A stretch of 64,000 nucleotides of DNA. Origin: Thauera sp. JM12B12 (GTDB lineage: Bacteria; Pseudomonadota; Gammaproteobacteria; Burkholderiales; Rhodocyclaceae). Each line of letters starts with the position of its first letter. Within the stretch, counting starts at the first letter, position 1. A program made the position numbers and the translations under genes. The stretch lies in the NCBI RefSeq assembly GCF_039614725.1, contig NZ_CP154859.1:1550001-1614000 (forward strand), read 5' to 3'. Below the pieces are notes generated by a model. The model was given only the letters and a program-made list of their open reading frames with translations. It searched no databases and was not told the origin of the DNA. This document shows, piece after piece, positions 47,103 to 57,702 of this stretch.

Positions 47103-48384
47103 GGCTGGACGTCTCGGTGGACAGGCCGCTTCCGACTGCGCCGTTCGCGGTGGAGTCGGCGGCGGTCGGCCCTTCGCCGCGCGGCTCCACCACCAGCCCG
47201 GTGAGCTTGAGGTTGGCTGCCTCGAGCGCCGAGGCCAGCGCGGCGGCGCCGGCATCGAGGGCCTGGATCGTGGCCGCATCGTCGGCGCGCAGGCGCAGCG
47301 CCACGCCAGCCGCGGTGAGGTGGAGCTGCGCCTCGACGCCGCCCAGGCGGGGGAGGGTGAGGCGCAGGGTGGTGTTCCAGCTCTGCTCGGCGTCCTCGCC
47401 CTCGGTGCTGCCGTCGCCTTGCGGGTCCTCGATCAGCCACTCGATCGGCTGCCCCGGCCAGGCCTGGCCCTGCCACAGGTATTGCTGGGTGGCGAGCGCG
47501 TCGAGCTGCTGGTGCACGATCGGCATCAGGCGCTCGGGGATGGGCTGGGCGCGCACGGGCGCCGCCTCTTCGGCGCCGCCGCGCGCGGCGGCCACGTTGC
47601 GGCCGGCCTCGAGTTCGCCGCCTTCAGCGGGCGCCGCGGCGGCACGGGCTGCAGCGTCGGCCGAGAGCGCGGTTGTCGCGCTCTGTGCCGGGGCGGGCGC
47701 GGGGCCGGCGTGAGGCGCGGCGCCCGCTGGTGCGCCCGGCGTGCCCGGCGCACCCGGCGTACCTGTGCCGGTGCCCGGTTGGGTACCGATCTGCACAGGC
47801 GCCTGGCCTTGCGGCTCGCGCATCAGCGTGGCGGTGTCGAGCTTGCCGAGCACCCATTGCACCTGGTGCGATTCGTAGAACAGCCCGCTCTGGCCGAGCG
47901 CCTGGCGCAGCAGGGGCACGAGCTGTGCGCCGTTGGCCGGTGGCGCGTTGAGCAAGGGCTGGTTGCCGGCGAGGCTGGCCGGCTGCGGCGTGGGCTGGCC
48001 GGTGAGCAGGAAGCTGATCAGCCGCCCGGTCTGGCTGAGCGCAGGCTGCGCCGAGGCGGTGTTGCCTGCCGCTACCTCTGCGCCGACGATGCGCGCGAAC
48101 ACCGCGCGCGGCGTCACCTGCGACACCTCCAGTTCCAGCGTATCGCCCGACTTTGCAGCCGTGTTGAGCGACAGCGTCATCTGCTGCCCGGCGACCAGCG
48201 CGCGGAAGGTGCCGTCGGGCAGGGTGCGCTGCAGGGTGGCGAAGAAGCGCTGGCCGGGAACGAGCTCGGGCAGCTGGGCCTGGATCTCGCGCGCGCGCTG
48301 CAGCCCCGCGACCGGTGGCTCGGTGTTGAAGAAGCTTGCTTCGTTGAGCAGGCGCAGGCGGGCGGCGAGGTCGGCGGGGATCAT
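47095..48384 (-). CDS. second FliK-like hook-length control protein
   Basis: A 429-residue protein distinct from FliK at 34339. The N-terminal part (FFATLQRTLPDGTFRALVAGQQMTLSLNTAAKSGDTLELEVSQVTPRAVFARIV) is a small beta-rich domain seen in alternative FliK proteins. An Ala/Pro-rich middle follows, and the C-terminal FliK core is visible in WNTTLRLTLPRLGGVEAQLHLTAAGVALRLRADDAATIQALDAGAAALASALEAANLKLTGLVVEP. Pairing with the FlhB-domain gene suggests a joint role in export switching. Confidence 0.78.
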   Translation of the reverse strand: MIPADLAARLRLLNEASFFNTEPPVAGLQRAREIQAQLPELVPGQRFFATLQRTLPDGTFRALVAGQQMTLSLNTAAKSGDTLELEVSQVTPRAVFARIVGAEVAAGNTASAQPALSQTGRLISFLLTGQPTPQPASLAGNQPLLNAPPANGAQLVPLLRQALGQSGLFYESHQVQWVLGKLDTATLMREPQGQAPVQIGTQPGTGTGTPGAPGTPGAPAGAAPHAGPAPAPAQSATTALSADAAARAAAAPAEGGELEAGRNVAAARGGAEEAAPVRAQPIPERLMPIVHQQLDALATQQYLWQGQAWPGQPIEWLIEDPQGDGSTEGEDAEQSWNTTLRLTLPRLGGVEAQLHLTAAGVALRLRADDAATIQALDAGAAALASALEAANLKLTGLVVEPRGEGPTAADSTANGAVGSGLSTETSSHA

Positions 48385-48430
48385 CGCGGGAGTTCCTGCG
48401 TGGCCGGCGTTCGATCAGCCCGCGCGCAGA

Positions 48431-48775
48431 TCAGGGCGCGAGCGCGCCGTAGGCGTTGCGTACCGCCCGTTCCTGACGGCCGCCGGCGAGGAGTTTGCGC
48501 ACGCTGGCGAGGAAAGGGTCGGCGTGGGTGCGGATCTCTGCGTCGAGGGCGAGGAGGTGCTCGATGCCGGTGCGCAGGGCGGCGGCTTCGTCGGCGGGCA
48601 AGGCCGCCATGGCTGCGGCGTCGGCAGTTGCATCGGCGCCGAGTCGCGCGGTGTCGCGCAGCGCCGCCGCCTCGCGCTCGAGGGCGGCGAGGCGGTCCCA
48701 GTCATTCGCGCGCGCCGCCTCGGCCATGGCTTCGTAGCGGGCGAGCAGGGCGTCGAGGGTGGGGCGGGTGAGCAT
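48431..48775 (-). CDS. fliT: flagellar chaperone FliT
   Basis: FliT is the chaperone of the filament cap FliD. The 114-residue helical product (LDALLARYEAMAEAARANDWDRLAALEREAAALRDTARL, EIRTHADPFLASVRKLLAG) has the pattern seen in FliT, including the WDRLAALE box. Annotation rests on size, helices and position just after fliS. Sequence conservation of FliT is low, so the confidence is moderate. Confidence 0.8.
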   Translation of the reverse strand: MLTRPTLDALLARYEAMAEAARANDWDRLAALEREAAALRDTARLGADATADAAAMAALPADEAAALRTGIEHLLALDAEIRTHADPFLASVRKLLAGGRQERAVRNAYGALAP

Positions 48776-48794
48776 GGCGGCGGGCCTCAGTTGC

Positions 48795-49208
48795 TCAAGC
48801 GGTAGCAGTCTTCACCTGCCCGGCGATGCCGGCCCAGGCTTCGCGCAGCGTGGCGAGCAGCCCGGCCACCTCGTCCAGCGCGGGCTGGCTGTTATGCAGG
48901 TTGGCGTAGAGCAGGCGCTCGCTCATGTAGTCGTAGAGGGCCGCCAGGCGCTCGGCCAACTCGCCGCCAGCGTTCATGTCCAGGCTCACCTTGAGGCCAT
49001 TGATGATGATCTCGATCGCCTTGGAAATCGCTATGCCCTTGGCGGGAATGTCCTTGCTCTGCATCGCGATGCCGGCAGTGCGCACCTGCAGCAGGGCACC
49101 GTCGAACAGCATCAGGATCAGCCTGTGTGGGTCGGCGGTGTTGACGCCGGTTTCGACGCTTACCTTGGCGTAGGCAGCGGCGCGGTTCTGCTGGAATCCA
49201 CCGAACAT
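48795..49208 (-). CDS. fliS: flagellin export chaperone FliS
   Basis: FliS keeps flagellin unpolymerised before export. The 137-residue product shows the family pattern: AAAYAKVSVETGVNTADPHRLILMLFDGALLQVRTAGIAMQSKDIPAKGIAISKAIEIINGL, LDMNAGGELAERLAALYDYMSERLLYANL. Starts 29 bases after the fliD stop. Confidence 0.95.
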   Translation of the reverse strand: MFGGFQQNRAAAYAKVSVETGVNTADPHRLILMLFDGALLQVRTAGIAMQSKDIPAKGIAISKAIEIIINGLKVSLDMNAGGELAERLAALYDYMSERLLYANLHNSQPALDEVAGLLATLREAWAGIAGQVKTATA

Positions 49209-49237
49209 GCTGGGGGTCTCCGTACGGGTTCCGTGGG

Positions 49238-50659
49238 TTAGGCGAAGCTCGACAGGCTGGCGAGCTGCTGGGTCAGGTAGTTGCTGGTCTGCGTCATGCT
49301 GGCGATGGTCGAGTCGAGCGCGGTGAATTGCGCCTGGTAGCGCTTCTGCACGCTTTCGAGCCGCGCTTCAAAGGCCTCACGCTGCTTGCCGATCAGCTTG
49401 ATCGAGGCGTTGAGGCCCTCGGTGCGCCCGGCGAGTAGACCGCCCGTGTCGATGAAGTTCTTCAGCCCGTCCGACACCGTGGCCGCCAGGCCCTTGATGT
49501 CGCCGCTGCCAGTGAAGAAAGCGGCCACGTCACGGTTCGGGTCCTTGAGCGCGGTGTCGAGCTTGCTGCTGTCCACCGAGAGCTTGCCGTCCTTGTCGAA
49601 GGTGATGCCGATGTCGGCCAGCCGCGTGGTGTCGCCCAGGCCGGACAAGGCGCCGCCCACCAGGTTGCGCACCTGGCTCTGGATGCTGCGCGCGCTCGAG
49701 TCGCCGGTAAGGGTTGCAGCGGTCCGGGTCTCGGCGTTGTAGTTGGTGAGGTTCTTGAGCGTGGTCTGGGTGTCGTTGTAGGCCTTGACGAAGGCGTCGA
49801 TCGCGCTGCGCGCACCGCCGAAGTCTTCGGCCACCGACAGGCTGGAGGCGGCGGTCGTTTCCTTGGTCAGGGTCAGGGTGACGCCCTCGAGCACGTCGCT
49901 GATGGTGTTGCTGCCGCGGGTGACGGTGATGCCATCGACGTTGATGCGCGCATCCTGCGAGGCTTGCAGCACGTAGCTGGTGTTGCTGCCGGCGGGTAGG
50001 TTGGGGTTGTCCGGGTCGATGGCCACGCCGGGGTCGTAGGCCAGGCCGGCGGTGCCCCCGATCTGGAAGGCCTGCTCGGCGCCGGTGTTCTTGCCGGTGA
50101 CGACGAGCTGCTTTGCGGTGCCGTTGTCGATGACGCTGGCGGTGACGCCCAGGTCGCCCTTGTTGATGGCGTCGCGCAGCTCCTCGATCGTGCTGCCGGT
50201 AAAGTCGATCGACTTGGCGCCGGCCTCACCCGGAACGAAGCTGCCGCCGTCCATCTTGCCGAAGGTGATGCTGACGGTGGTGGGGGCTTCGGCCGTGCCC
50301 GCGGTGGGGGTAAAGCTCGTGCTGGCGCCGGTGGCAACACGCTGCACCTTGGCCAGTTGCTCCACTTGCACGGAATAGCTGCCCGCCGCCGCGCCGCTCG
50401 CGGTGCTGGCGGTAAAGCCGGCGTCGCTGCCCACCGTGGCCTTGGTGGCGGAAAATTTTGCCGCATCCTTCAGGGCGTTGGCTGCGGTCTGCAGCGCGGA
50501 GAGACTGCCCTTGATCTGCCCGAAGGCCGACAGTTTGGCCTGGAAGCTCGCTTCCTTTCTCGCCATCGCGGTCAGCGGCTGGCGCTCGACCGCCATCAGT
50601 TGCGAGACCAGGCCGTTGATGTCGAGCCCGGAGCCCAGTCCCGATGCACTCAATGCCAT
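49238..50659 (-). CDS. fliD: flagellar filament cap protein FliD
   Basis: FliD caps the filament and drives flagellin addition. The 473-residue product starts ALSASGLGSGLDINGLVSQLMAVERQPL, the FliD N-terminal signature, and ends with coiled-coil helices and the C-terminal block QFTALDSTIASMTQTSNYLTQQLASLSSF. The central domain (about 80-280) is variable and rich in Thr, Gly and Asp. Follows flaG by 37 bases. Confidence 0.94.
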   Translation of the reverse strand: MALSASGLGSGLDINGLVSQLMAVERQPLTAMARKEASFQAKLSAFGQIKGSLSALQTAANALKDAAKFSATKATVGSDAGFTASTASGAAAGSYSVQVEQLAKVQRVATGASTSFTPTAGTAEAPTTVSITFGKMDGGSFVPGEAGAKSIDFTGSTIEELRDAINKGDLGVTASVIDNGTAKQLVVTGKNTGAEQAFQIGGTAGLAYDPGVAIDPDNPNLPAGSNTSYVLQASQDARINVDGITVTRGSNTISDVLEGVTLTLTKETTAASSLSVAEDFGGARSAIDAFVKAYNDTQTTLKNLTNYNAETRTAATLTGDSSARSIQSQVRNLVGGALSGLGDTTRLADIGITFDKDGKLSVDSSKLDTALKDPNRDVAAFFTGSGDIKGLAATVSDGLKNFIDTGGLLAGRTEGLNASIKLIGKQREAFEARLESVQKRYQAQFTALDSTIASMTQTSNYLTQQLASLSSFA

Positions 50660-50696
50660 GATCTGCTCCTGTTCGTTTATGTCGGTTTCGCTTGGC

Positions 50697-51119
50697 TCAG
50701 GCTTGCTGCTTGATCAGCAGGCCTTGCAGCTTGTCGATCGCCTTGGAGATCGCCAGCACCTCTTCCGAAGGCATCTGGCGGATCACCTCGTCGGTCTGCG
50801 AATCGACGATCTTGACGATGGTGCGGCCGGTGTCGTCGTCGATGGAGAAAAGCAGATTCTGTGCCACCGGCGCGATGGCCTTCTGCACTTCGTCGACCGC
50901 CTGCAGCAGGGTCTCACGATCGGGTACCCCCGCCTCGTTGCCGGCCGGGTCGGGACGTGCTGTGTTCTGCGTGCCGCCGAGTTCGTTCACGCGCGCCGTC
51001 TGCGCCTGCGTGTTGCTGCCGCTGCTGCGCTGGCTGCTAGCCGCCGACTGCTGGCTGGCCACGCGTGCCAGTTGCGCGTCCATCGCCGCGTTGGACGATG
51101 CGATGCCTTGAATGCTCAT
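50697..51119 (-). CDS. flaG: flagellar protein FlaG
   Basis: A 140-residue FlaG-family protein. The N-terminal half is low complexity (Ser/Ala/Gln/Asn); the conserved half is NLLFSIDDDTGRTIVKIVDSQTDEVIRQMPSEEVLAISKAIDKLQGLLIKQ, the FlaG domain. FlaG influences filament length in polar-flagellated bacteria and often sits between flagellin and fliD, as here. Confidence 0.93.
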   Translation of the reverse strand: MSIQGIASSNAAMDAQLARVASQQSAASSQRSSGSNTQAQTARVNELGGTQNTARPDPAGNEAGVPDRETLLQAVDEVQKAIAPVAQNLLFSIDDDTGRTIVKIVDSQTDEVIRQMPSEEVLAISKAIDKLQGLLIKQQA

Positions 51120-51142
51120 GATTCGCCTCCTTCATGGGGCAA

Positions 51143-51173
51143 CGGCGCGAAGCTCCGTGGGAGCTCCGCGCCG
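51143..51173. terminator. hairpin after fliC
   Basis: Left arm 51143-51156 and right arm 51160-51173 form a 14-bp stem with one mismatch and a 3-base loop, 24 bases past the fliC stop (minus strand). There is no T-run on either side. It may stabilise the fliC messenger or partly separate fliC from flaG. Confidence 0.5.
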
Positions 51174-51196
51174 AACGCTGGTTACATCAACCGAGT

Positions 51197-52378
51197 TTAA
51201 CCGCGGAGCAGCGACAGCACGTTCTGCGGCAGACCGTTCGCCTGGGCGAGCATCGCCGTGCCGGCCTGCTGGAGGATCTGGCCGCGGGTAAGGTTGGCGG
51301 TCTCGGTCGCGAAGTCGGCATCGACGATACGGCCACGCGAGGCGGAAATGTTCTCCGACGTCGCCTGCAGGTTGGCGATCGTCGAACTGAACCGGTTCTG
51401 GACCGCGCCCAATTCGGCACGTGCGGAGTTGATGCTCGTAAGCGCCTTCTCCGCGATCTCGATCGCTTTCTGAGCACCGGTAAAGCTAGAAATGTTGATG
51501 TCCTTGGCGTAGTTGGTTGTGCCTGCCGATGCCAGTGCAGCCGCAATGCCCGTACCAGCAGCAGTGATGCCCGTACCGTCCGCTTGCGTCCCATCTGTGA
51601 AAGCGAAGTCTTTACCCGCATCAAGGGACGTCAGCGTCAATTTGCCCGTGGAGTCCTTGCTTGCATAGACCCCCGTTTGATCCATCTTGTTGTTAATCGC
51701 CGAGATGACATTATCGGTCACCTTGGCTGCATCATCTCCAATCGCGATGTTCACTGTGTCGATAGCAACTGTATTGATGACCATGCCGCTGATGGTTCCG
51801 GCAGCAGTTGCCGTTCCAGCTGCATAGGCGGCAGTGCTGGTTTGAGCAGCCGCGAATTGAGCCTTGCCGAGGCTGTTAACATTTGAGTCGACAATGTTAT
51901 TGATTCCGATGGTTTGACCGGAGTCTGCGCCAATCTGGAACACTTGATTAGTGAAGCTTCCGTCAAGCAATTTCGTGCCGTTAAACGAAGTGTTGTTTGC
52001 GACCCTGTCAATCTCTGAGACGAGCTGCTTTACTTCAGCTTGAAGTGCATCACGATCGGACTGAGAGTTGGTTGCGTTTGCTGCTTGGACCGCCAATTCT
52101 CGAATGCGCTGGATATTGTTGCCGACTTCCACGAGTGCGCCTTCTGCGGTTTGGGCGAGAGAAATGCCGTCATTGGCGTTTCGTGTCGCGACGGAAAGGC
52201 CTTTGATCTGGGAATTCATTCGCTCCGAAATTGCCAAGCCAGCGGCGTCGTCTTTAGCGCTATTAATGCGCAGGCCCGAAGAAAGGCGCTGCAGAGAAGT
52301 TGCGAGGGAGCCTTGGGAGTTGGTGAGATTCCGCTGAGCATTCAGCGAGGCAACGTTGGTGTTGATCGTCTGGGCCAT
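51197..52378 (-). CDS. fliC: flagellin FliC
   Basis: Filament subunit, 393 residues. D0/D1 N-terminal helix block (AQTINTNVASLNAQRNLTNSQGSLATSLQRLSSGLRINSAKDDAAGLAISERMNSQIKGL, VGNNIQRIRELAVQAANATN) and C-terminal block (EIAEKALTSINSARAELGAVQNRFSSTIANLQ, RGQILQQAGTAMLAQANGLPQNVLSLLRG) are complete. The central part (about 170-290) is Thr/Ala/Gly-rich, and its DNA is distinctly less GC-rich than the surroundings, as is usual for surface-exposed flagellin. A sigma-28 promoter is at 52473-52499. Confidence 0.97.
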   Translation of the reverse strand: MAQTINTNVASLNAQRNLTNSQGSLATSLQRLSSGLRINSAKDDAAGLAISERMNSQIKGLSVATRNANDGISLAQTAEGALVEVGNNIQRIRELAVQAANATNSQSDRDALQAEVKQLVSEIDRVANNTSFNGTKLLDGSFTNQVFQIGADSGQTIGINNIVDSNVNSLGKAQFAAAQTSTAAYAAGTATAAGTISGMVINTVAIDTVNIAIGDDAAKVTDNVISAINNKMDQTGVYASKDSTGKLTLTSLDAGKDFAFTDGTQADGTGITAAGTGIAAALASAGTTNYAKDINISSFTGAQKAIEIAEKALTSINSARAELGAVQNRFSSTIANLQATSENISASRGRIVDADFATETANLTRGQILQQAGTAMLAQANGLPQNVLSLLRG

Positions 52379-52472
52379 GATGTTTCTCCTGGTAGGTCAG
52401 GTTGGTCATACACCCGTATCTGCATCGCTTGCCTTGGCGGGTGCGGAGCGTTTGTTTGTGCTCTTGGTTGCT

Positions 52473-52499
52473 TTTACGACCCCGGGGTAAGACTCTTTA
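52473..52499 (-). promoter_or_regulatory. sigma-28 promoter of fliC
   Basis: On the minus strand TAAAGAGT (52492-52499), 11-bp spacer, GTCGTAAA (52473-52480). The -35 core TAAAG matches and the -10 keeps G-CG--AA of GCCGATAA. About 95 bp of leader precedes the ATG, which has an AGGAGA site 5 bases before it. The rest of the 310-bp gap to the grpB-like gene shows a TATAGT-like box at about 52673. Confidence 0.75.
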
Positions 52500-52688
52500 G
52501 CAATTTCCCGCCGGTGTCGTGCGCGTTTCCTGCGCTTGAAACCTTTTACGGCGCGGGCAGCGGGAACTTGAGGGGAGATGGTGAGCAGGTGCTGATTGTT
52601 ATCCCCACGGGCGAGGTGGGCCTGCCTTGAAATGCCAAGATCGCCGGGGGCGTGCGGCGGAATCTTGAGACGACTATAGTCATGCCCC

Positions 52689-53261
52689 ATGAGCCCCAAA
52701 CCCCGCCACGTCGAGCGCGCGCTGCAGGAGCGGGTCGAGATCGTGCCCTACGATCCGGCCTGGCCGGCGCGTTTCGAGGAAGAGGCGGCGCGCCTGCGGG
52801 CGCTGCTGCCGGCGGAGCTGATCGGGCGCATCGAGCATTTCGGCAGCACCGCGGTGCCTGGCCTGGCGGCGAAGCCGATCATCGACATGCTGGTGGAGGT
52901 GCGCTCAATGGAGGATGTTGCGCAGCGCATTGCGCCGATCCTGAGGCGCGAGGGTTACGAGTTCTTCTGGCGCGATCGCGAGCGCGGGCTGCCCGGGATT
53001 GCCTATGCGTGGTTCATCCGCCGCGACGCGGCGGGGCGGCGCACGCATCACATCCATTTTCTCGAGCATGGGTCGTCGGAGTGGGAGCGCTTGCTGTTCC
53101 GCGACTACCTGCGCGCGCATCCGGACGCGGTGCGCGAATACGGCGACCTGAAGCGGCGGATCGCCGCCGAGCATCCGGACGACCGGGTTGCCTACGCGAG
53201 GGCGAAGACGGATTTCATCGCGGCGGCGATGCGGGCGGCGCGGCAGGAGCAGGACGGCTGA
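52689..53261 (+). CDS. GrpB/UPF0157 family protein
   Basis: A 190-residue GrpB-family protein, related to nucleotidyltransferases. Visible signatures are VEIVPYDPAWPARFEEEAARLRALL, the IEHFGSTAVPGLAAKPIIDMLVEV block (the GS-x8-D-type motif of nucleotidyltransferases), and ADDRVAYARAKTDFI-like end. The biological role of this family is not established. A TATAGT box stands only about 11 bp before the ATG, so the message may be nearly leaderless, or the true start may be a GTG a little further in. Confidence 0.85.
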   Translation: MSPKPRHVERALQERVEIVPYDPAWPARFEEEAARLRALLPAELIGRIEHFGSTAVPGLAAKPIIDMLVEVRSMEDVAQRIAPILRREGYEFFWRDRERGLPGIAYAWFIRRDAAGRRTHHIHFLEHGSSEWERLLFRDYLRAHPDAVREYGDLKRRIAAEHPDDRVAYARAKTDFIAAAMRAARQEQDG

Positions 53262-53285
53262 ACGGCACGCGGTCGCAGAATGAAG

Positions 53286-53315
53286 AAGGGCGCCCGGGTG
53301 TTCCCGGGCGCCCTT
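53286..53315. terminator. terminator hairpin between grpB-like gene and ETF-QO gene
   Basis: A perfect 13-bp stem, AAGGGCGCCCGGG / CCCGGGCGCCCTT, with loop TGTT, between the two convergent genes. Only two Ts follow on each strand, but stem strength and location suggest a bidirectional terminator. Confidence 0.75.
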
Positions 53316-53380
53316 CGCAGGATGCTTGACGCAGGGCATGCGGGCAGGGGTCGAACGACCCCGCCTGCCCGCGCGCAGGA

Positions 53381-55024
53381 TCACATCCCCTGGTAGATCG
53401 GCCCTTCGCCGCCTTGTGGCACCACCCAGTTGATGTTCTGGGTCGGGTCCTTGATGTCGCAGGTCTTGCAGTGCACGCAGTTCTGCGCGTTGATCTGCAG
53501 GCGCGGGTTGGCGCCGGATTCGTCGCGCACGATCTCGTACACCCCGGCCGGGCAGTAGCGCTGCTCGGGGGCGTCGTACTTCGCGAGGTTGATCGCGATC
53601 GGCACCGAGGCGTCCTTCAGCTGCAGATGGCAGGGCTGCTCTTCCTCGTGGTTGGTGTTCGACAGGAACACCGACGAGAGCCGATCGAAGGTGAGCACAC
53701 CGTCGGGCTTGGGGTAAGTGATCTTCGGACACTCGGCCGCCGGCTTGAGCTTGTCGTGGTCGGCGCTGTTGTGCAGCGTCCAGGGCACCTTGCCCTTGAA
53801 CAGCACCTGGTCGATGCCGAACAAGAGCGACCCCAGGTACAGGCCCTTCTTCATGTAGGGCTTGAAGTTGCGCGTCTTGTGCAGCTCCGCGTATAGCCAC
53901 GAGTCGCGGAAGGCGCTCGGGTAGGCGGTGAGCGCGTCGCGCTGGCGTTCGTGCGCGAGCGCCTCGAACGCCGCATCGGCGGCGAGCATGCCCGACTTGA
54001 TCGCGGCGTGGCTGCCCTTGATGCGCGCGGCGTTGAGGAAACCCGCGTCGTCGCCGATCAGTCCGCCGCCCGGGAAGATCAGCCGCGGCAGGCTCTGCAG
54101 GCCGCCGGCGGCGATCGCGCGCGCACCGTACTGCAGGCGCTTGCCGCCCTCGAGATACTTGCGGATCTCGGGGTGGGTCTTGTAGCGCTGCATCTCCTCG
54201 AAGGGCGACAGGTGCGGGTTCTCGTAGTTGAGCCCGACCACGAAGCCGACCGCCACCAGGTTGTCCTCGAGGTGATAGACGAAGCCGCCGCCGTAGGTGG
54301 TCTTGTCCATCGGCCAGCCGGCGGTGTGCACCACCAGGCCCGGGCGGTGGTGCTCGGGCTTGACCTCCCACAGCTCCTTGATGCCGATGCCGTAGGTCTG
54401 GGGGTCGGCGCCTTCGCGCAGATTGAACTTCGCCTCGAGCTGCTTGCCCAGGTGGCCGCGGCAGCCCTCGGCGAACAGCGTGTACTTGGCGTGCAGCTCC
54501 ATGCCCGGCTGGTGGTGCGGGCCCGGCGTGCCGTCACGGTTCAGACCCATGTCGCCGGTGGCGACGCCCTTCACCGCGCCGGCCTCATCGAACAGGATCT
54601 CGGCACCGGCAAAGCCCGGATAGACCTCGACGCCGAGCGCCTCGGCCTGCTCGCCGAGCCACTTCACGACGTTGCCCAGGCGCACGATGTAGTTGCCGTG
54701 GTTCACCAGACAGTCGGGCAGCAGGCCGTTGGGCGCCTGGCGGGCACCGGTTTCGGAGAGGAAAAGCACCTTGTCCTCGGTGACGGCGGTGTTGAGCGGG
54801 GCGCCGCGCTCCTTCCAGTCGGGGAAGAGCTCGCCGAGCGCCTTCGGGTCCATCACCGCGCCCGACAGGATGTGGGCGCCGATCTCGGCGGCCTTCTCGA
54901 TCAGGCACACCGAGAGGTCCTGGCCCTTGGCCTCGGCCAGTTGCTTCAGGCGGATCGCCGCCGACAGCCCGGCCGGGCCGCCACCGACGATCAGCACGTC
55001 GAATTCCATCGATTCGCGTTCCAT
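53381..55024 (-). CDS. electron transfer flavoprotein-ubiquinone oxidoreductase
   Basis: ETF-QO passes electrons from ETF (fatty acid and amino acid dehydrogenases) to ubiquinone. The 547-residue product has an N-terminal FAD site (VLIVGGGPAGLSAAIRLKQ), the ubiquinone/membrane surface in the middle, and a C-terminal [4Fe-4S] ferredoxin domain with CPAGVYEI and NCVHCKTCDIKDPTQNINWVVP. I chose the ATG at 55024 (MERESMEFDVLIVGG). Divergent from the thioesterase gene with a palindrome in between. Confidence 0.95.
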   Translation of the reverse strand: MERESMEFDVLIVGGGPAGLSAAIRLKQLAEAKGQDLSVCLIEKAAEIGAHILSGAVMDPKALGELFPDWKERGAPLNTAVTEDKVLFLSETGARQAPNGLLPDCLVNHGNYIVRLGNVVKWLGEQAEALGVEVYPGFAGAEILFDEAGAVKGVATGDMGLNRDGTPGPHHQPGMELHAKYTLFAEGCRGHLGKQLEAKFNLREGADPQTYGIGIKELWEVKPEHHRPGLVVHTAGWPMDKTTYGGGFVYHLEDNLVAVGFVVGLNYENPHLSPFEEMQRYKTHPEIRKYLEGGKRLQYGARAIAAGGLQSLPRLIFPGGGLIGDDAGFLNAARIKGSHAAIKSGMLAADAAFEALAHERQRDALTAYPSAFRDSWLYAELHKTRNFKPYMKKGLYLGSLLFGIDQVLFKGKVPWTLHNSADHDKLKPAAECPKITYPKPDGVLTFDRLSSVFLSNTNHEEEQPCHLQLKDASVPIAINLAKYDAPEQRYCPAGVYEIVRDESGANPRLQINAQNCVHCKTCDIKDPTQNINWVVPQGGEGPIYQGM

Positions 55025-55123
55025 CCTGTTCTCCTGTTCCCTTCGCGTGGCACTGCGGTGCCGCCAGTTTATAACCTTGCACGCGACCCGCATGCCTCTC
55101 TCGGGCGTGGCTGGGCGCTGCAC

Positions 55124-55143
55124 AACATACGGGGGCGTATGTT
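55124..55143. promoter_or_regulatory. palindrome in the ETF-QO / thioesterase divergent region
   Basis: AACATACG-GGGG-CGTATGTT, perfect 8-bp arms, 40 bp before the thioesterase ATG and 99 bp before the ETF-QO ATG. The size and symmetry suit an operator for a dimeric repressor such as a TetR-type regulator of acyl-CoA metabolism. No regulator gene is near, so this is an inference. Confidence 0.55.
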
Positions 55144-55183
55144 ACATTAGCTTGCTCACAAAACACAAAGAGGAGATCTCCGC

Positions 55184-55591
55184 ATGAACGAGCAGGCGAA
55201 GCTGATCTACACCACTCGCATGCCGGTGCGCTGGGGCGACATGGATGCCTATGGCCATGTCAACAATACGGTGTACTTTCGCTACTTCGAGCAGACGCGG
55301 GTGGAGTGGCTGGAGCAGATGGGTTGCCGGGTGAGCCCGGAGGAGCCGATCGGTCCGGTCATCATCAATGCTGCCTGCACCTTCTTCGCGCCAGTGAATT
55401 ATCCTGCGACGGTCGTCATCAAGATGTACGCCGGCGAACCGGGGCGCTCGAGCGTGATGACCTGGTACGAACTGTTCATCGAAGGCGAGGACCGCGTCTA
55501 TTGCGAGGGCTCTGCAAAGACGGTGTGGATGGATACGCGCAGCGGGAAATCGGCGCCCATTCCCGACGTGGTACGCGCGCTGTTCGACTGA
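55184..55591 (+). CDS. acyl-CoA thioesterase, 4HBT/YbgC hotdog family
   Basis: A 135-residue hotdog-fold thioesterase. The active-site block MPVRWGDMDAYGHVNNTVYFRYFEQTRVEWLEQMG, with the catalytic Asp of the 4HBT/YbgC family, is clear. Substrate cannot be fixed by sequence. It is upstream of acetoacetyl-CoA synthetase on the same strand, which fits CoA-ester metabolism. An AAGAGGAGA site precedes the ATG. Confidence 0.88.
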   Translation: MNEQAKLIYTTRMPVRWGDMDAYGHVNNTVYFRYFEQTRVEWLEQMGCRVSPEEPIGPVIINAACTFFAPVNYPATVVIKMYAGEPGRSSVMTWYELFIEGEDRVYCEGSAKTVWMDTRSGKSAPIPDVVRALFD

Positions 55592-55594
55592 GTG

Positions 55595-55616
55595 GTACCG
55601 GCGCCGACGCCGGTAC
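55595..55616. terminator. stem-loop after the thioesterase gene
   Basis: GTACCGGCG-CCGA-CGCCGGTAC: perfect 9-bp arms with a 4-base loop, 4 bases after the stop. No T-run follows, so it may be a messenger-stability element rather than a full terminator. Confidence 0.45.
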
Positions 55617-55701
55617 GATGGCATGACCGGGCACCCCGCCGAGACGAGCGTGGCCCGCACAACAAACGACCCGAAGTTTCGATTGATGGTGAGGAGACAT
55701 C

Positions 55702-57690
<1,989 letters not shown>

Positions 57691-57702
57691 GGAGATCACC
57701 CG

